Assembly: GCA_030248195.1 (NCBI GenBank)
Contig: JASAND010006661.1
Coordinates: 1 to 64,000 of the forward strand
Reading direction: 5' to 3'
Source: Trissonchulus latispiculum
Lineage: Eukaryota > Nematoda > Enoplea > Enoplida > Ironidae
DNA length: 64,000 bases
In this document: positions 1 through 10,469 of the stretch, piece by piece
Layout of the letters: each line of letters starts with the position of its first letter
Position numbering within the stretch: the stretch's first letter is position 1
Program-made: the position numbers and the translations under genes
The notes under the pieces: model-generated
What the model was told of the DNA's origin: nothing
Database searches by the model: none
What the model saw: the letters and a program-made list of their open reading frames with translations, nothing else

Positions 1-71
1 TACTTTAGTTGGTACATACGTCTATATTGGTTTTATTTGCGGAAAAAATATTCACCGAATTTTATTTTTAG

Positions 72-3000
72 GCATTGGATCATCTAATGAGCAGTGGTGA
101 AGATCAAGAATCCTTGAAATTGGCCATCGATTGCGTCGGCGCCTCCCAAGATCCTGATCTTACCAGAAAGTTGGTAGATTTTCTGATGGGAGAAGTCGAT
201 GGAATACCAAAGGTCAAGAATACAATATGAAAGTTGTCAATTGTTTAGCCTTATTGGATGAGCGGTTACTTTAAATATATAATATAACATAATTATATAT
301 ATATACTTTAATTTAATAGATTATATTGTATAAGTATACTTTAATTTAAGATGGTGATTCCCTTTGGTCACATAAAGTTTACACCAGTAATACTCATTCA
401 TTACTTGGAGTTAAGAAGCCATTTTATATCAAAATGTAGCTTGACATTTTCTCTTCTTAATGCATACGATGAAACTAATGTTGCTTTTCTAAAATATTTT
501 TAACACATTTTAGAAGAAGTATAACTTTCCAGATTTTTTGCAGACTCAAGTAATTTTTTTCGCGAGACATCGGTTAAATCATTCGATACATCCATCAAAT
601 AGCTGGGGACGATTTTTTATTTATTGTGAAATAGCACTTCGTTATAGAGAAATAAGCTGAAATGTGTGCGTAACCTGTATTTTACCTACTTTTTCCTAAT
701 TTGTCAAGCGATTACTTTAGCTAGAAAGCAGTAATCGGGACAACTAAAAAACGTCCCTGGGTATATTTGTGCAGAACACATCTATTACGTAGCAGCTCTC
801 CAGCTTGCATGGTGAGTGCTCCACAATCTTTGGAAAAAATTGGTCGTGTTTTTGCAAAAACTACATTTTTATGATAGCAGCGTACGGGATGGCTGTTGGA
901 AGACGATCATGCGTCGGATAATTTGTCCCTATGAAACCTTCAGATCGACGCCCTTAGTTTGATTTTATGGCTTGCATAGTTCGAGGAATGATTGATTATT
1001 TGATTTCTGTAAAAATGACAAGTTTTCGACGATGAATCACAGGCAAAACCGCACATCTGTTGCTTTAATTCGCTATTTTTAAAAACCGTTATTTTCAAAA
1101 AAATTGTTTGGTTTAGTTTCGACTGCATGCTGCGTTTAACCTTTAATTTTGAAGTCTTTTGCCGTCACCTGTTCTTTACGTAACTCCATGTGATTTGAAA
1201 ATTGGTTTATTTTTGAAAAAATAATTAATTTTATACCCCGCAATTTTCTATATTTTCTTTTTGCTTCCGCTCGTTGTGTGTGCCCAAAAGGAATCACCAC
1301 CTTAAGTGATTTTAATTCCAGCATGGACTGTTAGGTAACATCATGGCTCTATTGGGAATTTTGAGCGTTTCAACTTGTTATACTATTTTAGGACGCTAAA
1401 TACTTGTTTCGATTATATACTGCTTTGAAAATGTATCGGGATGCGGCCAAAATAGCTATTATCATTGCAAGAGAAGAACAGAATAATGGTACGCATTTGT
1501 TTTTTGGTATTTTTGATGAATTATGTTTGTATTTTTATTTGATTTTAAATGTTCGCCAACTTCAGCATTGAATGTTGTTAATATATAATTAAATAAAAGA
1601 CGCTAAAGTTAAGAAGAAATCGAATACAGACCACATTTTAACCTCCTCAGCTACTCAGCGATCTGACCAGAATAAGTCAGCCTTTCAATTCACATTCGCA
1701 GTCATGCTGATGAGTCCTGAAAACCAATCGAAAATTCACGATAAAATATATAAAAATAAAATGTAGCAGATTATACAGTAAGCAAATTTAGAATTTTTCG
1801 GAAAAACGTATTTGTTTATTATATTTTAGGTCAGTATCGTTTAGCTCACGATGTTCTTTGCAGTATGTATCAAGAACTCAGAAATCAAAGAATCGTGATT
1901 CCAGCCGAAATGGAAAACAGCCTAATGTTGATTCATTCATATCTGTTGGCAAAGGTACAGGACAGCTTTAATTGTGAAAAGTTGAGAAAAATTTTCAAAC
2001 AGTTAATTTCCAGTTCAAAGTAAGAACACAAAAATGTGCCAATTCCAAGGGTTAATGTTATCAACGTCTACACCCGGCTCAAAGGGGGGGGTCCACGTTT
2101 GGCCGATTTTTCGACCATCACTGATTCGCTCATTTTCACATATTTTGTGGTCCCCATGGGTCCTCAAAATATGACAACAGCGTTTAACGTAATATTGTTT
2201 CTATCTTTCTGTGAGCCTTTCAAAGGTGTCCTATAATGAGCGGGATATTTTAACGAGTTTTAAAAATTAAACTCGTATCTCTTACGGTTGTTGAATAATT
2301 TCACCTCAAAGTTGAGGTCCGCATGTGTTAAACATATTAGGAAACAGAAAAAGTGGTGATTTTATTCTTGCGCCAAAAAATCTCTGTATGTATATAGGTT
2401 GTAGCTATCGTCATGAACTGCGGTACCTCGGAAGTAGAATTTTGATTTAGGCCCCTCACAATTTTCAAAAATTTTTATTTGAAGTACACAGTGGAAAATC
2501 GTCAAATCCCAAAGTTTTTTGTGTCTGAAAAGTGGGTTTTCGGAAAGAATTGCAAATGCAAACTGCTCTAATTCAAAGGCCTAAATAAAAATTCAAACTC
2601 CAGGGTTCCGTTAGTACTTGAATTGGCGGCTCCATTGATACTAATAGTCCAATGTATCTCCTACCAGTTTAGAGTTTTTTTGGCGCGAAAATGGGCATTT
2701 TTAGCAAACTTTTTAAAATGTTATGGTCTAATACTGTCTCCTTTGTATTCCAATTTATGTATTCATGCCTTTGGGTATATTTGTAGCGTGAACTACGCTG
2801 AAGTTGGTCTTTCCCATTATCCCCCCACATCCCAATATCCCCACAACGGATTGAGTTGGAATTTGGTGGGGGTAGGTTTTCGGACCTGGTGATTTCAAGA
2901 ATGCAAAAATTTTAAAATTCCAACTCAATCCGTCAAATTGTGCTTTTTCGGTGCTTCATGGAGCTGTGGGAGGATAATGGGAAAGATCCCTGAAAGCTAT

Positions 3001-5266
3001 GTCAAGTAGGTACTTCTTAAGTGCCAGTGGGGTGGAACTCTATTTTATTTAAATATTTTCCTTGGTTTACGTATATAAGTAATATTGATTTATTTTACAG
3101 ACTCATGTGAAGAAAGGAAATCACAATATAGCTGCGAGAATGCTCATCCGAGTTTGTGGGAGTATCAGTCGATTTCCTGCACGTGAGAATTGTTAAACCT
3201 TATCATGAATTTAAGACAATTGTTAAACTTTATCATCTTATCCTGTCCTTATAAAAGTTCGTACGCCCTGCAAAGTGTACCAATACTCCAGCGTCCAGCT
3301 GTAACTCTGATAGACGTATTTACAATTTACGATAAAAACTATTTTTGAAAGCGGATCTTGGCCCTTTCCATAAACTTAGCAATATTTTCCTCACTTTGCC
3401 TTCTTCTAATCTTAGGCGCTATGTCAGTGAGATACAGCTTCGTTGAGTAGTTCCTGCTAATACGTAAATAGCTGGGTGAAAAAAGTTTCCCATGATCAGC
3501 TAGGAATTATGGCTTAGAGCACCTCTGCTGAACGCCAGATTTGGAGTTTGTATTAATTCTTGATATAGAAACCTATCAGTCGCTTTGAATCCCTTAACGT
3601 CCTCGATGAATAGAAAATTGTTTGATTGAATTCAAAACCACAGCCTATTGCGTTTAGGCAGCGATGTAGGTAGGTAGGTAAGCAAAGAAGGACCCCTTCT
3701 GTTGGGAAGGGCGCGGCCCTCGATGCTATAAGGAGGTGGCTTACAATCAATATATAATCAATTTTTCCACAGTATCCTAGCCCTCAAGCGTTTTAGTGGA
3801 TAGGCTACACAGTTGGGAGGACCAAATTAGTCCGTTAAAATTTTTTACTCAATTTCAGATACAGTTCAGATTTTAACCTCTTCAGTCATTGAGTGTCAGC
3901 GATCTGGCCTGAAGAAGTCAGCCTTTCAATTCGCAGCCATGCTGATGCGTCCTGAAAACCGATCAAGGATTGACGAGAAATACAAAAAGAAAATAGAACA
4001 GATCGTACGGTATGCAAATTTAGGATTTTCCGAAAAACCTTAATTAAAACGAGAGAAGTTGACTTTGACTCAGTTTACGCAGTTGGCCATCAGTTTAGGT
4101 AGGGTGGTGATTCCTTTTGGTGTATCAACTTTGAACCTTTCTTAGTCGTTAACTGTCTTGAACGCCAATGTTGAATTATTGAAGCGGGATTGCGCAGACG
4201 GTGTTAGTACTCTAAAATAAGTGCTTTTCTATTGTCTCTTAAAATTTGCTTAGGGCCATAAACTAACATTATGACACCAAAAAGGAATCTTCACCTTAAA
4301 CATCTAATCAACTTGTTCACTCCAATCCAAAGAAAAGCTGCTGTACGACTGTAAATATGTTTTGCTCGCAGATTAGTCCAATTAGCACATTTTATTTTAG
4401 TAAATAGAACGGTACCAGCCGTTTAGAAGTTTTCTACGACATTCGTAAATTCTTTTAGGCGGCCTGATAAAAGTGAAGAAGACGAAAAGAAAACACCTTG
4501 TCCTTTTTGTGGAACGTCAATAAAGGAATCTGAACTGTCATGCTTTAGTTGCAAAGCGGCCATTCCATACTGCATTGCATCGGTCAGTTGAAACTGAAAT
4601 TCAGAATCTAACTTTTCGAGAAGCTGCAAAAAACGAATAGTAGTTACGTTAATCCACAAGATCTCAATTTTGCCTAACTAGAAACCATATTCACATACTA
4701 CAATTCATTTGGGTTGGTAATTGATAAACTATTATGCCCAATTTCACCTGGTCGGAGCGAATGTTGCATAACCTTTTATCTTAGTTGTAAACTGTAACAG
4801 TTATAATTTATAGTATAATTTTGTTATTTCAGTATTTGTTGAGTTTCAGGGAATGCACATTATCAGAGACGAACTTGTCCTCTGCCCCAGCTGTAGCTTC
4901 CCCGCTAATCGTGAGGAATTGCTGAGGTAGAAATAATTAAATAGCTTATATATACTGTTTATCCATTAGCATCATGGGAATAGCTCGTTTGTAAAAAAGA
5001 ATTTGTATTGTAGGGATGGTGAGCTTCTAATCAAGTCTATTCTGAAATTTCAACTTTTCGAGTCCAGAAAACTGGTTATTTTCACATTCATCTTTCATTA
5101 ATTTAATTTAATTTAATTTTAGTTTTTATTTAATTTTATTTCCAGGTTGCTCAGTAGTGATGATAGAAACTGTCCCATGTGTGGAAAACAAATTGATCAA
5201 GATAGCTTAAATGAATTGGTTGATTTCACAAGTTTCATGGCACAGAAAGAAGCTGCTCAGGATTAA
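72..5266 (+). CDS. WDR19: WDR19 / IFT144, C-terminal eight coding exons (5' part lies outside the window)
   Basis: This is the C-terminal part of the IFT-A subunit IFT144, which works in retrograde intraflagellar transport and in delivery of membrane proteins to cilia. Exons read by eye with GT-AG borders and consistent phase: 72-212, 1392-1488, 1830-1954, 3101-3182, 3859-4009, 4459-4582, 4850-4926, 5146-5266 (stop TAA 5264-5266). The translation has the family's TPR-like helical repeats ([20 protein letters not shown], then [17 protein letters not shown] and [16 protein letters not shown]). It ends in the family's two cysteine-rich zinc-binding modules: CPFC..CFSC in exon 6, then CPSC in exon 7 and CPMC in exon 8. 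The order and spacing match animal WDR19 as I remember it. The WD40 propeller half lies upstream of position 1. Introns hold MITEs (350-1301, 2807-2987, 4103-4295) and a dead duplicate exon (1622-1810). The only doubt is the exact exon 1 start. Confidence 0.95.
350..1301. mobile_element. TTAA-flanked MITE, family 1 (copy A, in WDR19 intron)
   Basis: A 952-bp non-coding element with terminal inverted repeats GRTGGTGATTCCYTTTGG, flanked on both sides by TTAA (346-349 and 1302-1305). TTAA duplication is typical of piggyBac-type transposition, so this is probably a piggyBac-dependent MITE; no transposase is in the window. The terminal bases differ from classic piggyBac ends, so the superfamily is an inference. 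Related copies lie at 4103, 12797, 20349, 27685 and 61384. Confidence 0.85.
1622..1810 (+). pseudogene. Decayed duplicate of WDR19 exon 3859-4009 in an upstream intron
   Basis: This stretch is clearly similar to the WDR19 exon at 3859-4009 and to intron bases on both sides of it (for example AAGTCAGCCTTTCAATTC and CATGCTGATG are shared). It has lost the reading frame: there is a 6-base insertion near 1696, a small deletion near 1652, and an in-frame TAA and TAG. The splice donor survives as a GT (ACAGTAAGC against ACGGTATGC). It is a tandem exon duplication that no longer codes. Using it as an alternative exon would truncate the protein. Confidence 0.9.
2080..2340 (+). repeat. Dispersed repeat related (inverted) to 10290-10461
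   Basis: A run of G followed by TCCA, then blocks such as TTTTTCGACC, ACGGTTGTTGA and CCTCAAAGTTGAGGT, recurs on the opposite strand at 10290-10461, where it ends at a TTAA. This is an old, diverged TTAA-type element; its borders are not sharp here. Confidence 0.5.
2807..2987. mobile_element. Short hairpin MITE in a WDR19 intron
   Basis: The ends are inverted repeats of TCTTTCCCATTATCC (about 2809-2823 and 2969-2984). A second, inner inverted repeat built on GATTGAGTTGGAATTT lies inside, so most of the 180 bp can fold into one hairpin. No target-site duplication was resolved. Confidence 0.6.
4103..4295. mobile_element. TTAA MITE family 1, 193-bp internal-deletion copy B
   Basis: Both family ends are present (GGTGGTGATTCCTTTTGG at the left, CCAAAAAGGAATCTTCACC at the right) with TTAA at 4296-4299. 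The left TTAA has decayed. The interior is only about 155 bp and matches the inner edge of full copies (AAGCGGGATTGCGC motif). It lies in the WDR19 intron between exons 3859-4009 and 4459-4582. Confidence 0.75.
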
Positions 5267-5423
5267 ATAAGCTTTAAACACACCGTGATGTGTTTATTAA
5301 TGTTCATACAAGATATTATTTGTTATAAAAATGTTTCAAACAGTCGGTTGTTTGTGAAGTATAGTAATGCTCTCTTTCTTTCTCTCTCTCAATCTCAACT
5401 CAACTGTCTTTCTCAATATATAC

Positions 5424-5782
5424 TGTTGTATTCCCAGTGGCGTAGGCCTTAGAGAATAGCGTATAGAATAAGCAGGAAATAAGTAAAGGTAACGTTTACT
5501 GAATGAATGTAAAATAAACAGTAAAATAACGTAATGAATAAAGTAAAGTAAAGTAAACGTAAAGCAGTAATGGCGTTGTCAACATGGACAACAAAACAGT
5601 AACGAAACACAACGAAGAAGAACAAGTGTAAAATTCACTTGTTTACATAGTAATAGCAGAATGTTCAAGAAGCTTCGAGAAAGTTCTTCAAAAGTACAGA
5701 AAAGTCTAGAATCATATGGAATGTTCTCGAAGTTTCTTCAGCCTTCTCGAACTTTCTGCAGGATTCTTCGAGGTACTCAACA
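5424..5782 (-). repeat. 3' LTR of Ty3/Gypsy element, with heat-shock-element array
   Basis: Read on the - strand this 359-bp LTR runs from TGTTGAGTACC to GGGAATACAACA, i.e. TG...CA with short inverted ends. A purine-rich tract (GGTGGGGAGG) lies just upstream of it on the - strand, as expected for the plus-strand primer, so this is the 3' LTR. It starts only about 160 bp beyond the WDR19 stop codon. Partial copies of the same LTR lie at 7861-7996 (inverted) and 9604-9850 (direct). The U3 portion holds the heat-shock motifs listed separately. Confidence 0.85.
5659..5756. promoter_or_regulatory. Heat-shock element array in the LTR U3
   Basis: GAA and TTC alternate on a strict 5-bp step: GAA 5659, TTC 5664, GAA 5669, TTC 5674, GAA 5679, TTC 5684. 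This is six perfect units, the classic HSF trimer-binding pattern. In the same 5-bp register follow GAA 5699, GAA 5709, GAA 5719, TTC 5724, GAA 5729, TTC 5734, TTC 5744, GAA 5749 and TTC 5754. The six-unit core is repeated at 9726-9753 in the second LTR fragment. HSF binding is inferred from the motif only. Confidence 0.8.
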
Positions 5783-5783
5783 C

Positions 5784-7860
5784 CTCCCCACCAAGCCTAA
5801 ACTTCACCGTGAAGGCGAGTAGCGGGGCGGAGCCTTTGCTTTTGTCGACCGCTTTGATCGACGATGCAATTGAACATCCGGTTCCATCGTAGCTGCTGGA
5901 ACCTTCATCTCAGAATCTGTGGTAGGACTTGATCCGTCATCCGAGAATTCTGACGGTGTAAAAAACGTAGAACGGTTGGAGACGAAGATATCTTCTCCTG
6001 GTTCTGTATCATCTGGCGAGACGTGTCGTGGTTGTAGTTGTTCCACATGTCGACGCCAAACCGGTCCTCTTGGATAGACCCGCACATCAACCGTTCGAGT
6101 TCCTCTTCGTTTGATAACAAAAGCAGGATCTCAGCGTGGCTCTTTGTCTCGTCGGGGTCCGAAGTATAGTGCGTAGACCGGATCACCAACGTCGTAGGAT
6201 GGAGCCAGCTTCGCAACCATTTCCTGTTGTTGGGATTTAGTAGCTTCTTTGGCTTGTTTCCCTTGTGCAGTGTGAGCAGGAGATGGGAGCAAGGTATCAA
6301 TCTTGAATCTGCCTTGAGTTCAGTAGCTCGCTTGGAGAGTAATCCGTCGAATTTGGTGTTCGACTGTACTGCATCAAGAACTCCTGTAGTGCTCTCTTAG
6401 GAGGTAGGCTTGACTTTCTTAGCGCTTGCTTGAAAGTCTGTTCAGCAGCCCCATTCGTACTTGAATGATAAGGAGCGCCCGTAAGGTGCGTGATGCCCCT
6501 TTCTCTGCACCAAGACTGGAATTCCTCAGACGTAAAAGCAGAAGCATTGTCTGTTACCAGTGTATGCGGGTACCCGAAGTGTGCAAACCCCTGTTTTAGT
6601 AGTTCAGTCGTAGCTTTGGCAGTAACTGCTTGTGTTGGATGAATGCACGGATACTTCGAGTAGGCGTCGATCAGAACCAGCGTCAATTTGAACCCAGGAA
6701 GTTACTGGTATGGTCCAGATGCAATCGACTCCATGGCTTCTCGGGGAGCATCCAAGGATGAACTGCTGGCTTGGACGGCTTGTTTTGGTGCTCTCCACAA
6801 GCTATGCAGTGGCGACACGTAGCCTCTATGTCGTCGTCGATGTTTACGGCGGTTCTGGCCAGTTGTTTCATTCGCTGCATACCAAAATGTCCAAGATGCA
6901 GCTGTTCCAGGACCTGGGGACGTAAACTGGCGGGAATCACAACTCGGCAGCCATGCAGGAGACAGCCGTTAACAATAGACAATGATTCTGCCAGTTGTCG
7001 GAAACGCTGAACTTCAGTCCCTTCATCGTTTTTCTTTGGTGGCCAACCTTCACGAGTAAAGCGAATTACCAATGATATCACAGGATCTTTGGCCGATTCG
7101 CGGGCTAGAACATTGCAATCTGTCATGGAAATCTGATTGCTGATGCCCTCGATAGCGCAGACCATCTGTGCGTCATCGCCATCCTCCTCCCCGTCGAACT
7201 GTGGCTCTCCTCGTGAGGGCAGACGACTTAAGACATCGGCATTCGCATGACTAGTGGTTTTCCGGTATTCAATATCATAGTAAAATTGACTAAGCATCAA
7301 AGCTCAACGGGCTAATCGGTTGGCTGCCAAAGCAGGAGTTGCTTTGGCTGGACCGAACATTGCAATCAGTGGTCTATGATCAGTCACCAGTGTAAATTTT
7401 CTTCCATAAATATACTGGTAGAACTTCTTTAGGCCAAAAATGATTGCCAAGGCTTCCTTTTGTATTTGACTATAATTTCTCTGCGTCGCAGTTAGTACCT
7501 TCGAGACGTTGCAAATTGGATGCTCGCTGCCATCAGGGTAGCGATGAAACAAAGCAGCTCCAATTCCAACGTTTGAAGCATCACAGGAAATTCCAACTGG
7601 AAGCTTCTCATCAAAATGAACCAGGACATTCTCTGAAGACAGCAATTCCTTCAAACGGTTGAACGCGCTTTGATGTTCATTTTCCCATCGCCAGGGTGTA
7701 TTCTTTTTGGGTAGCCGATACAGTGGTTCGGCAATGGTAACGAGATCTGTTGGCAGGAATTTAGCGTAGAACTGAACAGATCCCAGAAAGGATTTGAGGC
7801 TGGAAACATCCGTTGGCGGAGGCATATTCAACAGGTCATTCACCTTTAGTCCTTTGAGAA
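5784..7860 (-). pseudogene. pol: Ty3/Gypsy pol 3' half: RT connection, RNase H and integrase (broken)
   Basis: Reading from 7860 down to 5804 on the - strand: the end of reverse transcriptase (SLKSFLGSVQFYAKFLP), RNase H (ISCDASNVGIGAALF, then TDHRPL), the integrase HHCC finger (H-x3-H, then CRHC), the integrase core with TDNASAF and NGAAEQTF (second D and the E), then the GPVWRRHVEQLQPR-type C-terminal part. The reading frame is broken by a TGA near 7302, by shifts near 6690 and 6300, and by a stop near 6130. The RT palm with its catalytic aspartates is absent; the element jumps from protease (9497) to the RT thumb. The copy is dead. Confidence 0.88.
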
Positions 7861-7996
7861 CGCCATTACTGCTTTACGTTTACTTTACTTTATCCATTAC
7901 GTTATTTTACTGTTTATTTTACATTCATTCAGTAAACGTTACCGTTACTTATTTCCTGCTTATTCTATACGCTATTCTCTCAGTGGGAATACAACA
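7861..7996 (+). repeat. Inverted partial Gypsy LTR (R-U5 side) with primer-binding site
   Basis: These bases are the reverse complement of about 5424-5573, the 3' part of the LTR, and end in GGGAATACAACA. Ten bases further on, TGGCGCACTGGGTAGG (from 8006) sits where a tRNA primer-binding site belongs and has the usual TGG start. I could not assign the primer tRNA. This is the 5' LTR end of the inverted gag-protease segment. Confidence 0.8.
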
Positions 7997-8093
7997 GAGA
8001 TTTTCTGGCGCACTGGGTAGGATCCTGTCAATACTACGACGAAGGCTCAAGTCGATTTCTGACTTACGGTTTCCGGATTGATCAGGATACAAC

Positions 8094-9497
8094 ATGGCGG
8101 ATACAGCGAAGATGCTGGAACTGATGCAACAGATGATGCAACAAATGCAGCAGCGGCGAAAGGAAGACCAGGAGCGATTTGAACGCCTGCTCCGTCAGAC
8201 TGCAGGCCAGCAATTCGCTCCAGTGTCGGCCTCTGTGACTGCTTCTCCTCCTTGCTTCTCTCCTTTCGACGCATCAACAGAGTTATGGACCGATTACTAC
8301 GCAAGGTTCTGTACCTTTGTTGGTGCCCATTCAATACCGGAGGATAAGAAAGCTCAGATTTTTCTTACGAATCAGTCATCATCTGTCTACAAGCTGCTGG
8401 CAAACTTGGCTGCGCAGCAAACACCGCCCAAGGATGTCAACACCTTGTCCCTTGATGAAATCGTTACGTTCATGAAGGACCAGTACGATCCGAAAAGGTT
8501 CATCGTTCGTGAAGGATTCAAATTTTGGAGCGACATGCAAAGAAAACCTGGCGAAACGATCCATGAGTTGGCAGCCCGTATACGCCAGGATGCTGCCACC
8601 TGCGACATCCCCTCAATCAAGGATCCTCAGGATGAGGCACTGCGCACTCGCTTCATTTGTTCCGTCAACAATGAAGCCGTCCTGAAGGCCTTGTTCAAGG
8701 TGAAGGATGACGAGTTGGATTTCGCTAAGGCTATCCAAATTGCTGTAGAAACTGAGGACGCCGCTAAAGTAGCCAAGGAAACCGTACACGGCTCTAAGCC
8801 CAAACCGGTCTACAAGGTGAAGCAGACGTCCTCAAGCGCGGCAACGAGGAAGAAACCAAAGAGTGATTCGGAACGTTCTACAATCAGGTGCTATCGATGT
8901 GGCAAACAGGATCACAAGGCAAATGACTGTCGCTAAAAAACCTCTACATGCAATTATTGCAACATCAAGGGGCTCTTGGAAGCAGTGTGCCGAAAGAAGC
9001 TGAAGACGAAGGATGAACCAAGAAGCAACGTTAAAAGAATCAACGTTGTCAATGCGGTTTCTGTCCATCAGGAAGCAGTCCCGAAGCTGGAAGTGCCTGT
9101 CGAGATTCAGGGTCAGCGTTGTGTCATGGAAATTGACACAACAACGACAGGAAACTTCATTACTACACAAAGCTGGGACAATCTCGGACAGCCTACCTTG
9201 GATCCTCCTACAGCCCGATACGAATCGGCTAGCAAACATGACCTTCCAGTGAAGGGGACCTTCGTGGGCAAGACACGGATGCCAGGAGAAAGGGATCAAC
9301 ACGACATCTGTTATACAGTTACGGATGTCCCAGGACTGAACCTTTTGGCCCGTACTGCTACTAAACAGATGGGAATTTCAGTGGATCAGCTCCTGAAATC
9401 TGCCGAACAGTGCAACGCCGTGTTCAGTCACCTGAAACCCGATGAAAATTTGCGTAACAGGTGCCGGCAAATCTGCGATGAATTTCCTGATCTGTGA
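8094..9497 (+). pseudogene. gag: Ty3/Gypsy gag-protease, one frame broken by a stop
   Basis: The ATG at 8094 opens a gag of 280 codons: an N-terminal Met/Gln-rich helix (LMQQMMQQMQQRRKED), a capsid-like helical region (FKFWSDMQRKPGETIHELAA), a basic linker, and a zinc knuckle CYRCGKQDHKANDC. A TAA at 8934-8936 stops it. The same frame then continues to 9497 with a second knuckle whose His is lost (CNYCNIKGLLEAVC) and a retropepsin-like domain. In the latter the active-site DTG reads DTTTTG, so it is probably inactive. The frame ends at the protease/RT boundary, where the sequence jumps to a duplicated pol piece. The segment is inverted relative to the rest of the element. Confidence 0.88.
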
Positions 9498-9602
9498 AAG
9501 CAGGAACCCAGCGTGGCTCTTTGTCTCGTCGGGGTCCGAAGTATAGTGCGTAGACCGGATCACCAACGTCGTAGGATGGAGCCAGCTTCGCAACCATTTC
9601 CT
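9495..9602 (-). repeat. Duplicated piece of Gypsy pol 3' end
   Basis: Nearly identical and in the same orientation to 6128-6235 (the pol C-terminal segment with ACCAACGTCGTAGGATGG). Here it sits between the inverted protease and the truncated LTR, so it marks the rearrangement breakpoint. Confidence 0.85.
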
Positions 9603-9603
9603 A

Positions 9604-9850
9604 ACAGTAAAATAACGTAATGAATAAAGTAAAGTAATGGCGTTGTCACCATGGACAAGAAAACAGTAACAAAACACAACGAAGAAGAACAAGTGTAAAA
9701 TTCACTTGTTTACATAGTAATAGCAGAATGTTCTAGAAGCTTCGAGAAAGTTCTTCAAAAGTACAGAAAAGTCTAGAATCATATGGAATGTTCTCGAAGT
9801 TTCTCCAGCCTTCTCGAACTTTCTGCAGGATTCTTAGAGGTACTCGACAT
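9604..9850 (-). repeat. Truncated second Gypsy LTR (U3 side) with heat-shock array
   Basis: A direct copy of about 5519-5782, ending in GTACTCGACA. It carries the same six-unit heat-shock element: GAA 9726, TTC 9731, GAA 9736, TTC 9741, GAA 9746, TTC 9751. On the - strand this is the outer 5' end of the element, so the whole element spans 9850 to 5424. Confidence 0.85.
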
Positions 9851-10290
9851 AAACCTTATGATTTTTCTCTTCCTCATGATCAACGTTTTGTTTGTCAAAG
9901 GTGCTAGTGTTAAGCTCTATGATCAAAATCAGATGATGTGCTGACTTTGGCAAATATTTTTTGTTCCAAACTGAATCAACAAGTTATGTAATATGACGTT
10001 CGCTTCATACCGAGTTAGAAATCGTACAAATCAGTTTTGATTTTTTCGGCTTACTTACAATTACTTTCCAATGTTGCTTTTAAGGAAAGCAAAAATTTTA
10101 CCCATCTTATTTTAGACTCCAAAAATGTCCAAACTATCAATGAACACTCACCGCACCCTAATATAAATATTTTTAATTTCTCCAAGCTTAAACCTGAATT
10201 TTCCTGAATACCGGGTCACCGGGTCAGTAAACAGTGAATTTGTCCAATTTCATCAATGTTTGTCGGGAGATTTTTTGGCGCACGCGAAAA
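9851..10290. other. AT-rich intergenic stretch
   Basis: No coding signal, repeat end or RNA gene was recognised here. Confidence 0.4.
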
Positions 10291-10461
10291 AATGACAACT
10301 TTTTTCACTGCCTATGTTTAACAGGCGAAACCTCAACTTTGAGGTATAATTACTCGACAACCGTAAGACGTACGACTTTAATTTTAAAAACTCATTAAAA
10401 TATGTAAAAATCAGTGTGATCAGAGAAAGTCGAAAAAATGGCCCAAAATGGACCCCCTTCC
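10290..10461 (-). repeat. TTAA-ended dispersed repeat (inverted relative to 2080-2340)
   Basis: Read on the - strand it starts TTAAGGAAGGGGGTCC (TTAA at 10462-10465) and follows the repeat at 2080-2340 through ACGGTTGTCGA and CCTCAAAGTTGAGGT. It is probably one end of a third TTAA-type family; the other end was not found. Confidence 0.5.
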
Positions 10462-10469
10462 TTAATTTT

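Noticed and set aside
4423..4659. Open frame on the - strand over a WDR19 exon
   Set aside because: Shadow of the + strand exon 4459-4582, which has family-specific zinc motifs and correct splice sites.
8047..9302. Antisense open frames over gag and protease
   Set aside because: Shadows of the + strand gag-protease frame with no domain character.
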